A stretch of DNA of 64,000 bases from Gnetum montanum (Eukaryota > Streptophyta > Gnetopsida > Gnetales > Gnetaceae), in assembly GCA_015680685.1 (NCBI GenBank), contig MNCI01012642.1:237390-301389 (forward strand), given 5' to 3'. Shown here piece by piece: positions 45,170 through 57,449 of this stretch. A program made the translations under genes and the position numbers. Position 1 is the stretch's first letter, and every line of letters begins with the position of its first letter. Below the pieces are notes generated by a model. The model had not been told where the DNA came from, made no database searches, and saw nothing but the letters and a program-made list of their open reading frames with translations.

Positions 45170-47655
45170 CTGATAGAAAAATTAATAAATATAATTTTAA
45201 TGTTAAAAAATATAATTTTAATGTTAACAAAAATAACTTACTGGGGTTCAAGCTTATTGAAAATATAGTTTTTCAATCTAGCTATAGACCATCTATTCCA
45301 TAGTCATCACAGTAGAAATTTTGTCAACCTAATTTGAGTCACCACAACTTTTATAACAAACCTTGTTTTTAGAAAGAAATTAATGGTTTTAGATATGATT
45401 TTTTCAACTTTTAAATATGGGTTTTCTCAACTTGTTGATTTATTGTGATCCTTACAACATCCTAACCCAATATATTCCTTGACTTTTTAAACATTGATTC
45501 AAAATAGTCCACAAGAGATTTTAAATTACTCCTATGCTAATATTTTTATTTCTTTTATCATTCCAAAAATTTATGTTGATCCTCAAAATGAACAAAAATT
45601 TGTAACACCTTTTTTTAGTGGTAGTGATGCAAATGTAACTATGATACTTGATTTTATTCTCCTTGATGATGTACATAAGTCATTGGTTGTTGATCTTATA
45701 TCATAATATGTGTTCATTTAAATGTGAATTACTTTCCACATAATTGAAGTTTCACTTTATAGTAAAATACTATGATATAAAAGCATGATATTCAAGTCAT
45801 TCATGTCATTATTCTTGTTTTTTTGCTTATTAAGCTAGGAAATGCTTCGATGGTATAGCATGACCTAGATATAGGGAAATTTATACATAAGCATATAATG
45901 TTGATTATTCATAAGTGGACTCCATATTTTTGATGTCTAATCTAAGGAATATTCTATAGTTCCATGTTTTGTTGAGTTATTTTACTAATCAAGTAGGAAA
46001 TTGTTAGTCTTCTTAGTGCCATTAAGCATATGGAATCTATTTCTGAAACATTTGGGTTTTGTAGACATTTTCCTTTTTGTTGAAATTGATCTTCTTGATC
46101 ATACAAAGGAATTAGTATTATAAGTAGGTAGGAAGATTTATATTTATCCAATTATATATTATAATCTTCCTAATTCTTGCAACTTTTATCATCATGAAGG
46201 GCACTTGTATAATTTTTATCTTTTTTTGTTCAAGAAAAAAAGATACTTTCAAAAAGGAAAAATTGATTGAAGTCCAAGATTAAAAAAATATGAAGTTAAA
46301 GATGTGAAACATCAAGTTAATGTTAATGAGAAGAATGATTAAATAACGATAAAGAAATAAGAGAAGATGGAAGCTTCTGTGATGTTTTTACTTATACTAT
46401 AAAAAGTATTGATCAAAAGCAATGTTGAAAAGGTTAGAAGTGATGATATAGATTATCGATGTAAGGTTAATACTAAGTGGCAAAGTAATAACAATGAAGA
46501 ATATGTACCACCAATTTCTCATATTCTTTCAAATATTGATATTTCATTAGTACCTCAAATTATTTTGTTATTTTATGTTCAAACATAGATGCTAAAAGTG
46601 ATGTAAATGTTGTTAGAATGAGGGTCATTCTCCTAACTAACAATTAAATTTCCTCTCTTTGATCTTTAAAAATATCAACTCTAAGGTTGTACATTAGAAG
46701 AGACATCCTATAATTGACAAGTTATTTTTCCATGTTATTTATGATGTTCTCTACTTAGTGTTAAGATTGTGATGTACTTTAAAAAATTTTCTTATTATCA
46801 ATATAATTTTTGGGGTTTGATACCTTTCCTTCCCTCAATCCAAAATAGGTCATGAGCATATTCATAAATTTCATTTACCAAAATAGGTAAAGATTCAATA
46901 TCACAAAGTTAAACAAATTACAAGACTTATTTATAATAAAAGGATTTATAATCTAACAATGCCAAATTCCAGTATATTCTCTAACTAAGTCTACTCTATG
47001 TTATGTCATCTAAATACTCCACCTTCACTTGAAAGAGAAGCTATGTTAACCTATATGTGAGTAAGTAAGGATAAATCATAACTTCCTATTGATATTAAAA
47101 GAGGAATTATGAAGGTGAAAGTCATTACACTAGGGGATCATTATTCTACATAACCAATTGGCACTTAGACATAGCACTATATTACATCAACAAATTATAT
47201 TCATTTGTCAAATAAAGCCAAAGCATAAGAATTCCTCACATCTCATCATCACTAGTTCCAACTAGTGCACCCAAGATTTAAATGGTTATTTAGACATGAA
47301 TTAATTATATAACACATAGATTATTAATTATTGCATTTTGCCTTACCATTTTGGCTCTTAAACTTGAGGACTGTTGACATGTCTCAGGGCTTACCACCAT
47401 TGGCCGACTACCTCAAGATTTTTGATCTCTTCTAGTTCATTCTATACTTGAAGACTATATCATCATCTTGGTAGAAATTTCTAAGCCTTGAAACTATTTC
47501 ATAACCTTAGCTCATAATACTTTCATCATCTTTTTATGTACAAACTTCTATCTTACTATCTTGAAATCATCCATTTCATGTTCTCATTTCCTAATGGTGA
47601 CATTCAATATCTAGGATAATGTCATTCCATAACAAGGAGTTGTAATTATTGTAAT
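45170..47655. other. unassigned spacer between CRK gene and element 2
   Basis: AT-rich, with only short open frames (for example 45494-45706 plus, with no recognised domain). No LTR boundary, tandem repeat or tRNA-like structure was noticed. Confidence 0.4.
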
Positions 47656-48554
47656 TGATGAGTGGTGAGGTACCCCTACACCCAACCATACGAATCACAA
47701 GGCATTCACGCACAATCTAGTTGAATTTCGTGGACTTTATCATTTCTAGTGCACTAGTCTTCTAGGAAGTGAATCTTGCCTTAAGGTCAATTGTTGTCTT
47801 CCCAATTACACTTGTGAGGTACACTAGTATGGTTAAGTGTAATTGAGGCATCTAGTTTTTATCATTTTGTATTTTTATGGTTTGGTGTTCGAATGAAGAT
47901 AAGAGTAATTAGATTAACTAATTCAAACTAACTAATCAACTAGCATCTCACTAGTCCTAACATAAGCATCCGATCCCACTTTCTATACACATCTTGAACC
48001 CACGTATCCACTGCTAGGTGACCAAGCACTACGCTACTGGGTGTACCAAGCAATAACACTACTAGGAATACCAACCAAATATGTGTTATGCTCGAAGAAA
48101 TCGTACTTATGTGTGTAATCTACCTTGCTTAATTGCCTCATTAACTTAATTACTAGAAACATTTAATAAATCATTGAAAGCATTAAATAGATGATTGAAA
48201 ATATTAAATGCATAAATAAAATATTTAATCTATCCAAAGTGCTACAAGGTTTATTAGAAAGCTTGTCTTTATTGCCACACACATTGTCATGCTCAAGTAC
48301 AACAATGCTTGAATAAAGATCCCTACACTCAATGACTCCTACTATGGGCACTTAAGGAAAAATTCTAACTTTCAAATGGAAAAACTGCAAGAGCTTCACT
48401 ACAACTACAATCTCTAATGCCATAAATGCAGTTGGTAGGAGCATATTTATAGCCAAAAACAAACACTATGTCAACAGGTCCTAGTCAACAAGGCCTAGTC
48501 AACGAGGCATTAACGAGGCCTCATTGACATAGCCAACTGAACTGAGACTCATCA
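47656..48554 (-). repeat. 3' LTR of element 2
   Basis: 899 bp, from TGATGAGTGG to GACTCATCA on the plus strand. TATA box TATAAAT at 48445-48451 (minus). Upstream there is no GATATC array; TTGAC repeats are found instead. Confidence 0.9.
48470..48528 (-). promoter_or_regulatory. TTGAC (W-box core) array upstream of LTR TATA box
   Basis: On the minus strand TTGAC occurs at 48470-48474, 48484-48488 and 48498-48502, exactly 14 bp apart within the repeat TGTTGACTAGG, and once inverted at 48524-48528. The nearest copy is about 20 nt from the TATA box. Two copies are full TTGACT W-boxes. Confidence 0.55.
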
Positions 48555-48563
48555 TACCCCTAG
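48555..48563 (-). other. polypurine tract of element 2
   Basis: Minus strand CTAGGGGTA directly before LTR start TGATGAGTC. Confidence 0.75.
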
Positions 48564-48789
48564 AACTGAATGAAAACTCATCCTTCAATTCTTTTACAAA
48601 ATTGGGAAGATTATTGACTGACTTTTCTCAAAAAAAACAAACTGACCAACTTAACAAAAAAAAATTGAGTGCCCAGGTGTACAGATCAACACATTACAAA
48701 AAATGATGGTGTTCAAGACACAAAATTGAACACCATTACACAACTCTTTAAAACTAGACAGCATGTTTGTTGATGGTATGAAGTCAAGT

Positions 48790-51640
48790 GAAGAAGATTA
48801 GATGGTCTCAGGCAGTGGTGGCTCCTAAGGTTCTGAGGAACCTTCATTGGATTCACCCATGGGCAATGGTTGAGGTGGTTGCCAATGTCCTACCATTGCT
48901 ACAACTTTAGGTAGGAGGTGAAAAGCATCTAGCAGTGCTTTCATTTTCTCCTCCTTACTTCTAGGATCATGCATCATCCATGCAGCTTCGTCGATGTGGA
49001 TTGGAACAAGCACATACCAAGGACACAAGATTACTAGAAACAACTCCTTTATATTGAAAAAACAAGTAGCAAACTATTTGCATTCAATGTTGAATGCATT
49101 TACCATGTCCTTCAACTCCTAGTAGTCATTCATCCATTTAGCTAGGTTTTTAGTAGTTGATCATTGGTCTATGAACTATGCTATGAGAATTTCAAGTTTG
49201 GCATTTGCAGTCTTAAGCTTCTACTTGTGCTTGAACTCTACCTCATATAATAAATACAAGCTAGCCACCTGCTTCTCTAACTCTAGCCACAGTTGTCCTA
49301 TAGTCAGCATTGCTAGGTTTGCATATCAAAGATTGGCCAATATTCTATCATTTCTTCAATTTGAAACACCTTCAAGCAGATCTCCGCTTTGTTGTAGGTG
49401 TCAATCCAATCAACGATGGGTTACCAAACTTCTCTTTCTTGTTAGAGTTTCTAGAGAACTTCATTCACCTTCACCTTTGTCATTTGAATGTGTTTTTTGT
49501 TAACTTCCTTCTACAGGGCAACTTGGTCTCTGTAGTGATTCTTCACTTTTTCAAACTTGAGGGCCTCATTCTTCTAGGTGGATATTTTGATGGCAGACTT
49601 CTGGTACAAGGCATGCACTTCCTCCATTGATAGATTTTGAATTTTTGTGGCCAATCTCCTCAATTCACTGTTCACCTTGGCAAGTTGCTCTTGCCGTTGA
49701 TGAATAAATTCCTACATTTGGTCTTTCTAAGCATTAAGATTTCGTAGGCAATGATTTTGTGTGGTCATGGTCTCATTCTCTTGGTGCATCTATGCCAAGT
49801 CCTTTTGAATTGAGTATGTTTTTGCTTCAACTATGAACTAGTTAAAGATGGTTGTAATTGCCTCCTTCTTAGCCTTTTAGAATCATTCTTGAAGCTATTT
49901 GAAAGCTTCATCTCTTATTACTGTTGGGATGAGGGTCATAAGATTAGAAAGTTGAGCACGTAGTTTGGCAACCTTCATAGCCAAGCGTTGATATCATTCT
50001 TGAGCCGTTTTGAGTTGCTCCTCCAAAATGATGCATTTGCCCCTTGCATTCAACATCTTTGACTAGGTTGCAATGATGTCTTCCAGAAAATCAAAAATTT
50101 CTGGAGTTGATTACCCAATTACCACCAGTTGTTCTAGAAACTCTTCATGTTGGGCCATGTTTAACTTTCCATTGATCATGCCTACGGACACCTACACATC
50201 TTGAAGTGCAAATACATTTGGTACAGATACTGTGGATGCATTTAGTACTTTATCAACACGGTCAGCAACCACTTCAGCTATTGTTTCCTACCCTTGGTGC
50301 TACATCACCAAGATAGTTTCCCCTTCACCTTCCTCCAAATACACCAAGAAAGTGGTGGCATTCCTAGAGATTTCTAAGAATAAATGGTGTTGCAATAAAG
50401 ACACCATCACCTTCCCAAGCATTGGGATCCAACCTCATGGGCAGCTGCATTCATTAAATAGAAACAATTAGTCCACCCCTCTCCATCTAGTTAAATGTTT
50501 GATCCACCTCATTCAAGTGACTCATCATTAGTTGATATACAAATCGATTTGCCCCTCTTATTCCTATACGTTGTTCTTGTTCACTCAAGAGATGTTCTTA
50601 GATTTTGTGCAAGCACTTAATGGCTATGCAAGCCTCTAGTGTTGTTTCTTAAGTGGGTGGTGGGGACAACTACTCCTTTTCGTAAGTTGTTGTTGGCATC
50701 TTTTCTTTCATGATCTCAGATCATGAGGCCAAAGGAGCATGTTTGATGGTATCATTGGAGTAGTAGATGATGCCTGCTATTTTGCAAATTTTTTAGATGA
50801 GGCATGGAAAGGGTAGGGTTTTCATTCCACATTCATTTTCCTTAAAGCATTTCTCAATCTCTAAGTAGATTAGTTGTAGAAGGTTGATGGGAGATTTTTT
50901 ACTTAGAGCAGCATTTTCTTAGGTGGAGAAAGTGGTCACCTTGCTTGGCCTCATCGTTGGATTCAGGTGATAGGCTGCAATTTTGAAATAAATTTGCTCT
51001 ACTGATGTGAGCATGCTATACTCCTTACGGTTAACTGCGTAGCATCGCTGTATCCACTTATTCTTTGCCTTAGGCTCACCTTTTGTGGTTAACTCTTCCA
51101 ACTATGTCTTGGTGTCAAGAAATCCCAGTGCCTATGTGATAGCCTCTACCATGTAGGACACTTAAATATTCTTGATTTTAATAGTGGACCCTGACCTTTA
51201 GTTACTCTAGAAGAGATATGTCTCTCCCATGTACCTTTCCCCACTGGATGTGATTATTGGCCACACGAGAGAGGTTTGAAGCTAAGTCTTGACATCCATT
51301 GGAGCTTTCTCAAGGAATGGCCTGGTGTTGATCTCTTTAAGGACTGATTGTTGAATTTCTTGGGACCTAATGATGTCTAGGTAGGTTTAAGTCAAAGTGA
51401 CCTCAAACCTTAATGCTGGTCTAGGCACTTCTCGTCATTGTAATTATTTAGTAGGCACTTCTTCTTTTGGAATGTATTGGACAGATTCCACTTTGGGCTC
51501 CTCATGAAGAGGTCTCATTGCATGGGTTGCTTCTGGCAATTCTTAGGCTTATTCTTGTTGGCCCCTTCCAGCTCTAGGTTGCTTCTCCCATGGTTAAAAG
51601 GGTTTTCCTTCCTATGGACATTTCTATTTTGGTGTCATCT
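48790..51640 (-). pseudogene. extra env-position ORF of element 2, behind a splice acceptor
   Basis: The minus strand has TTTCATTGTCATTACAG (51641-51657), a good acceptor, directly followed by ATG (51638-51640). From there one frame can be followed for much of about 900 codons, broken mainly by CAG-to-TAG-type stops. Residues of the N-terminal third include WIQRCYAVNRKEYSM, AAYHLNPTMRPSKVT and LPFPCLI (50780-51070). This resembles the 'putative plant transposon protein' domain of Athila-type elements. The last two-thirds (about 49050-50250) is rich in Glu, Lys, Gln and Leu, as in a coiled coil. No clear membrane anchor was seen, so calling it an envelope would be unfounded. Confidence 0.55.
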
Positions 51641-51657
51641 GTAATGACAATGAAACC

Positions 51658-53725
51658 ATGGGTTAGCAATTGTTATGTAACTTTAAGCAATTGAGATACC
51701 TTTATCTCTTAAGAATAGTTACACTTGGCTAAGTTGTGATTATGGCTAATTTAATTATTCCAATTTACATTTTATTTATATGTTATTGGTAATAATTCAT
51801 CCTTAAGGTCGTTGGAAGGGTTTACTATCAAAAATGTTGATGTTTATATGTTGTTAAGGTTATTAACCCTTTGGGGGAGTTAGAAAAATTTCCAAAAAAA
51901 ATTCGTTGATTTTTCATTAGAAATCTTAAGGTTTGCAACCCTCACAATAAAGAGCTTACCTTCGGTAAGTGCAGGGTCAAAGAACAGAGTGATTTGGACA
52001 AACGGTTGGAAAGTTATGGGCTCTAGAAGGTTTTGGGCTTTGAAACATTACAAAAACTCCCCATGTGTTATGAGGAAAATGTCAAAAATTCTAAGTTTAT
52101 GGTGGTATATATAGGATGTAAGCACTACATTGATGAGGCCTTGTTGACACAACTATTAACCATCATTGACTTTGGTCAAACTTATAAAATGCAAAAAACA
52201 TTTGAATGAAATTAGGATCAAATGAAAGCTCAAAAGGACAAGAATAGTATAAAAACATGAGAAGAGGGTGTTGAAGCTCATAAATTTGGAAAAATGGAGA
52301 AAACTTGATTTGGGGGATGGATGAAATAAAAGGTTAAGGAGCACTGAGCAGAATACACAATGGAATATGTGAAAGTTAGGATTGTAGAAATGTTAGAGGT
52401 AAGGAACCTTAACTAATCAAGCCAAGAGCTATGCAAGTGGATCCTCCCCATAGCAAGCTCATGCCCTTTGTTTCCCTTACATAACCTCAACTAAGGAGTC
52501 TATGGGCCCCATAGTCAATTTAATAATCATGAAAAGTTAAGGACTAACCAAAAAGAATCTACTCAAGAATTCAAATATGTTAGACTAAGACATAGAGCAT
52601 AACATAGAACCCAGTAGTGAGGTGAGTTATGGCAGCATGGATAGATCATAGAGAAGGTGGAATGGAGTTTCAAATTAAGGTCATAAGAAGTCCCTTGTGG
52701 AATTTGTGTTTAAAATGACCTAAGAAGATCCATCCTTAGTCTAGACCAAAACCATCCACTTCCAGTGACTTTGCATTACCATCTTAAGATCGATCCACCC
52801 ACATGAGACATGAGAGTGCTTCTACAAGATAACTACCATTCCAAAAGAAGAAGAAAAAAGGGAAGTAGGAAGTGTAAGTGGGCCTTAGTTAGAGAGGAAT
52901 TTTAGGTATAGGTGCATGTCTTTCTTGTCCCATAACCAATGCTTGTAGCCCATTTATTTGTCCAAGGGATGTGCTTTGAATTTCCATTATTTTCTTTTTT
53001 CTTTTTGAAATGGGAACCACACCATGTAAGGACTTATTCATGTCTAAGGGGTGTGCTTTGAATTCCCATCATTTTTTTATGGGAACCACACCATGCAAAG
53101 ACTTTATTTAACTTCTTATCAATGATTAGAATGGAATAGTAACAAGTCCCTGAAAAGCACTCAAGCACCCAAGAAAGTAGAAGAGTATAAAGAGTATTGA
53201 GTTCCATTGAATTCACACCCTTTACAAACCTTTGAATCCTTCCTAATTCTGGAACTACCAAGGTCACCAATTGATTAAAAGTTTCTTTAATGAGAGGGAC
53301 CTTAAAGTTTCAAAATAAGAAAAACCATTGAGTTCATTGGATGGGTGGATGACATGGACTCACTGCTTGTTCCATGAAAAATAAACCATGTCAAAGTCAT
53401 CAGACATTAGAATTAAAAAATAGAAACTAGACACCAATAATCACAACATTAAGCACAAACCATCATTAGTAAATAGTAATAGCAGCACCATGTCCTATGG
53501 CAATAAAGTGATTTTTATTAGCAAAAATAAGGAAATATTATACTTTTAAATAAAACAAAACAAAGTAAAATATATAAGAAAGTGTAAAATAACCAAGAAA
53601 GGTTTAAAAGTATTAATAATGATGGAAAATTAGAAAAAAATTTAAAAATAAAAAATTTGTAAAATAAATACTTGTAAAATCAAAAATGTGGAAAAAAAAT
53701 TAGAAAAACTAAGAAGCCATATGGA
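51658..53725 (-). other. non-pol 3' region of element 2 (putative intron)
   Basis: Alignable with the same region of elements 1 and 3; the opening of 52400-52570 matches 9830-9990. It contains a two-copy block duplication (52964-53105) and no credible gene. It could be removed by splicing to reach the extra ORF. Confidence 0.5.
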
Positions 53726-55165
53726 TTATGAGCACAGATGGCCATCTCTCCCATGATTAAGCTTGAAGGAGGAGATTTGAAGAATAGAATGTGGTTGTCC
53801 ATTCATTGAGGTGGTAGTTGCACTAGCTTGTCTTGGTTCTAGGAAAGATTTTACTTGTTTGATATTAACCAACTGATTTTTATTTGGGCTTTTAAGCTTG
53901 TAAATTAGCATGGTCCTAGAGGAAAAGGTTTGATCAATTATATAAGGTCCCTTCCACAATGTTTGAAATTTTACCTTTTGAGCTACATGTGTGGTGTTCC
54001 AATAGAGAACCTTATCTCTTGGTTGAAATTTTACTTTCCTGATTCTAAGATCATGACATTACTTGCCAAATGCCTTATTCACCTCATTCAAGGATAGGGC
54101 CACTAATTGATTTGCATCTAGCATGTTCAAGTTGATCAATCTTTCTTTCTATGCTAGACTTAGATCAAGATTTAGATCACACGCCATTGAGAATGTATGG
54201 ATCTTGGATTGAATTGGAAGTATTGGAAGTTTCTTGTACACCAACTCATAGGGAGAATAGGCAATAGGAAGTTTCCATGTTGAATGATAAGCCTAGAGGG
54301 AATTGTTAAGTTTTGCACTCTAATCTTTCCTATATTTGCTAATGCTTCACATTAGTATCTTTGTGATCTCATGGTTAGTTACCTCTGCTTGACCATTGGC
54401 TTGGGGATGATAGGATGTTGTTAATTTATGTTTTACCCCCAAGCATTGCATTAATTTTCTAAAAGTGGCACCTATGCAATGAGTTCCATTATCAGAAATT
54501 AGTGAACATGGCATCCCAAACCTATTGACAATATTTTATTGTATCAATCTAGCAATAATGGATGATGTACAATCAATAACGGTTGCTGCTTATGCCCATT
54601 TTGTGCAGTAATAAATTACTATGATAATATATGCCTTTCCATTAGACATGGGTGTGATGGAACTCATAAGTTAATGCCCCATATGTCAAAAGGTTCCAAT
54701 GGTTGAATCCATTATTGAGGACCTTCCATGTGAGCAGTCATCCCTCCATCTTGTTGACAACGTTCATAAGACTTGATAAACTAGTGGGCATCCCTAAAGA
54801 TTATAGGCTAATAGTATCTTGCCATCAAGATTTTTATGGCTATGTGTCTCCTTGCATAGTGGCCTACACAAGGCCCTTCATGAGCATCCTGGATCATGAA
54901 TAATTGATTTTCGTCAAGGACATACCAACAAATTAGGCCATCTACACACACCTTGTAAAGGTGTTCATTGATTTCCATGAAATATTTGGCCTAATAAAGG
55001 AATTGTTCCTTTTTTCTAAAGTCAAGATCCTGTGGCATCTCCTAAGTGAGAAGATAGATGAGCATTCCATTATACCATGTTGTTTCTGCAGGTGTTTGTT
55101 CATTTATTACTCTTGTAAAGAGAAGTTCATCTAGAAACTAATAAGAGAGCAGGCTCTCCTCCTTT
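53726..55165 (-). pseudogene. integrase of element 2
   Basis: Core motif WGIN (Asn at 54670-54672) is followed by a stop. The C-terminal module (53726-53959) reads MWKGPYIIDQTFSSRTMLIY and QLVNIKQVKSFLEPRQ. The segment 54240-54560 carries the DNG and YSPYELVYKKLP-like blocks. Many stops. Confidence 0.75.
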
Positions 55166-55189
55166 TTATTATTCCATCTTAAGTGAGAG

Positions 55190-55720
55190 AGGTGATTAGC
55201 GATCACATTCTCAATCTCTTTTCAATCTACCATCATGAGATCGAATTCCTGCAAGATCACGAGCCACTGTATGACATGAGGGTCCATTGTTGGCTTATTC
55301 ATGAGGAAGCGGATTGCACTGTGGTCCATATGCACAAATATTTTGTAGCTAAGCACATAGTGCCTAAAATTTTTCAGAGTGTACACCACTGCCATTAATT
55401 TTTTCTTCATGGTGGTGTAATTTAATTGTGCTCCCACAATGCTTCAAGTTGCACAGTGGATATAGTATGGGCATTTTTTATCATCCATCTGCATGAGCAC
55501 TACTCCCAAGGCATAGTTAGATGCATCCATCATGATATGGAAGGGTCTAGACTAGCCTAGTGCTCGTCAAATTGGTGTTTCTACAAGTTTCTCTTTTAAC
55601 TATTGGAATGCATGTTCATATTCCTTGGTCTAGATGAAAGGTGCATCTTTCTTTGTAAGCTCTACCAACAACTTTATGATCTTAGAGAAATTCTCTATAA
55701 ATCACCAGTAGTAGCTAGTG
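55190..55720 (-). pseudogene. RNase H of element 2
   Basis: 55222-55437 reads MGAQLNYTTMKKKLMAVVYT, LKNFRHYVLSYKIFVHMDHS and AIRFLMNKPTMDPHVIQWLV. The N-terminal half lies at 55440-55560 (DASNYALG, KKCPYYIHC). Confidence 0.72.
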
Positions 55721-55758
55721 TGTACAAGGAATGATCGAACATCTTTTACAGTATCTAG

Positions 55759-56400
55759 TTAATGTGTTATTCCTTGGATGACCCTTATATTTTCTAGGTC
55801 TACCTCAATCTCTTTTTGTGAAATTCGGTGCCCTAGCACAATTCCTTCTTGGATCATGAGATGACTCTTTTGCAAATTGAGCCATACCTTTATTTCAACA
55901 CATCTCTTTAGTACTTGCTCTAGGTGGTGCAAGGCTTGCTCAAATGTAGCTTCATAGGTGGAAAAGTCATCCATGAAGACTTCTACATCACTACCCATCT
56001 ATTGTTGAAAAATACTAAGGACCAAGCATTAAAATGTTGTAGGGGCATTGCACAGAATGAATGGCATCTTACAATATGCAAAAGTCCCCCAAGGACTCAT
56101 GAATGTTGTTTTGGCCTAATCTTCTGGTGCAATCTAGATTTGGCTATAGCCACTATAATAATCCAAGAAGCTATAATAACAATGTCCAAATATGGTGTCC
56201 AACACTTGATCCACAAATGGCAATGGAAAATGATCTTTAAATTTTGCCATATTCAACAGCCTGAAGTTGATGCAAACCCACCATTTACCACCTTTCTTTG
56301 ACACAATTACAACTGGGCTAAGCCACTCACTATCTGCGACTGGATAAATGAACCCCACCTTGAGGAGTTGTTCAATTTCCTCTTTGATGATTTGCTTTAA
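55759..56400 (-). pseudogene. reverse transcriptase of element 2
   Basis: 56134-56358 is open: MGFIYPVADSEWLSPVVIVS, KKGGKWWVCINFRLLNM, DHFPLPFVDQVLDTIFGHCY and YSGYSQI. After a stop-rich part, 55759-55998 has DVEVFMDDFSTYEATF with the catalytic DD intact, then LEQVLKRCVE and VLGHRISQKEIEVD. Confidence 0.8.
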
Positions 56401-56999
56401 TTTGGGATTTAGATACCTCTACCGCGGCCTTCTAGGCTTCATGGCTAGGCTAGTGTAAATGCAATGTTGGCATATCCTCGAGTCGATTCCTGTTAGCTCA
56501 AGCTATGACTAAGAAAAGGCTATTGGCCATTTGTTAACCACCTTTAATAGCTTTTCTTTTTATTTAGGATAAATTTTGACATTAATTATGACCATTTTAC
56601 CATTGTTTAAAAATTTATCTTCCATTCCAATAGGTAAAGTTTTTAGCTCTAGGGGATCCTACTTGAAGTTATCAAGGATTTCCAACTCTCCCCAACAAGT
56701 ATCATCATCTTCATTAGAGAGTTAGGAATGAACTTGTACAATTTTTTCCATGCCTTCAACATAAGCACATGTTAGGCTTTTAGCTAGTTCCATACATAAT
56801 GTGTTACTATCTAAGTCAGCTATCAACCACTGGGTGCTCCTATTTTGTGACTGCTGCATACAGATACCTTTGAATATTGATTTCTTGTGCACATTGATTT
56901 TATGCTTTGATATATGTACTATTGATGGACCAAATCTTTTGCACACAATTGCACTCATTATCACTATACACGATGCATGGAATACACTTCTTCTCTATC

Positions 57000-57410
57000 T
57001 TACCCAATTCATTTTCTACCTGATTCATTTTCTTTAGATATTTCCAAAGAGAGGTCCCTTATGCCCATACGTGCATCGGCCATGCTTAAACAAGCTCTTC
57101 CCATAATGATGGGGAAGTCACTTTTGTAGTTATCAACCTTGATCACCAGAAAATCAGCAGGATAGGACCACCCACAAACTATGGTGGCAATGTCCTCTAC
57201 TAATCCAGAGGGATAGTAATTGATTGATTTGCCAATTCTAGATAGAGGTTTCTCTTCTTGAGAGGTAATAGGTTCCAAGCCTTATACATGTCATGGGAGA
57301 TAAGATTAACTCTGAAACTAGAGTTGAGAAGAGCCTTGCATGGCTCATGTCCAACAATCTTTAGATAAATGAGTGGACTTCTTAGATCAAATATTTTCAT
57401 AGGAAGATTG
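57000..57410 (-). pseudogene. aspartic protease of element 2
   Basis: EPCKALLNSSFRVNLIS (about 57290-57345) is the active-site region with Asp and Gly lost. Then come WNLLPLKKRNLYLELANQS, CGWSYPADFLVIKVDNYKS and FPIIMGRACLSMADARMGI. Two overlapping frames share it because of a frameshift or stop near 57200-57280. Confidence 0.7.
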
Positions 57411-57449
57411 CTAACCTTGATCTAGTTAGAAACAACATGAGTTAGCATC

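Noticed and set aside
48825-49043. Separate small gene at the end of element 2
   Set aside because: It overlaps the decayed tail of the extra ORF and is best seen as part of it or of the 3' untranslated region.
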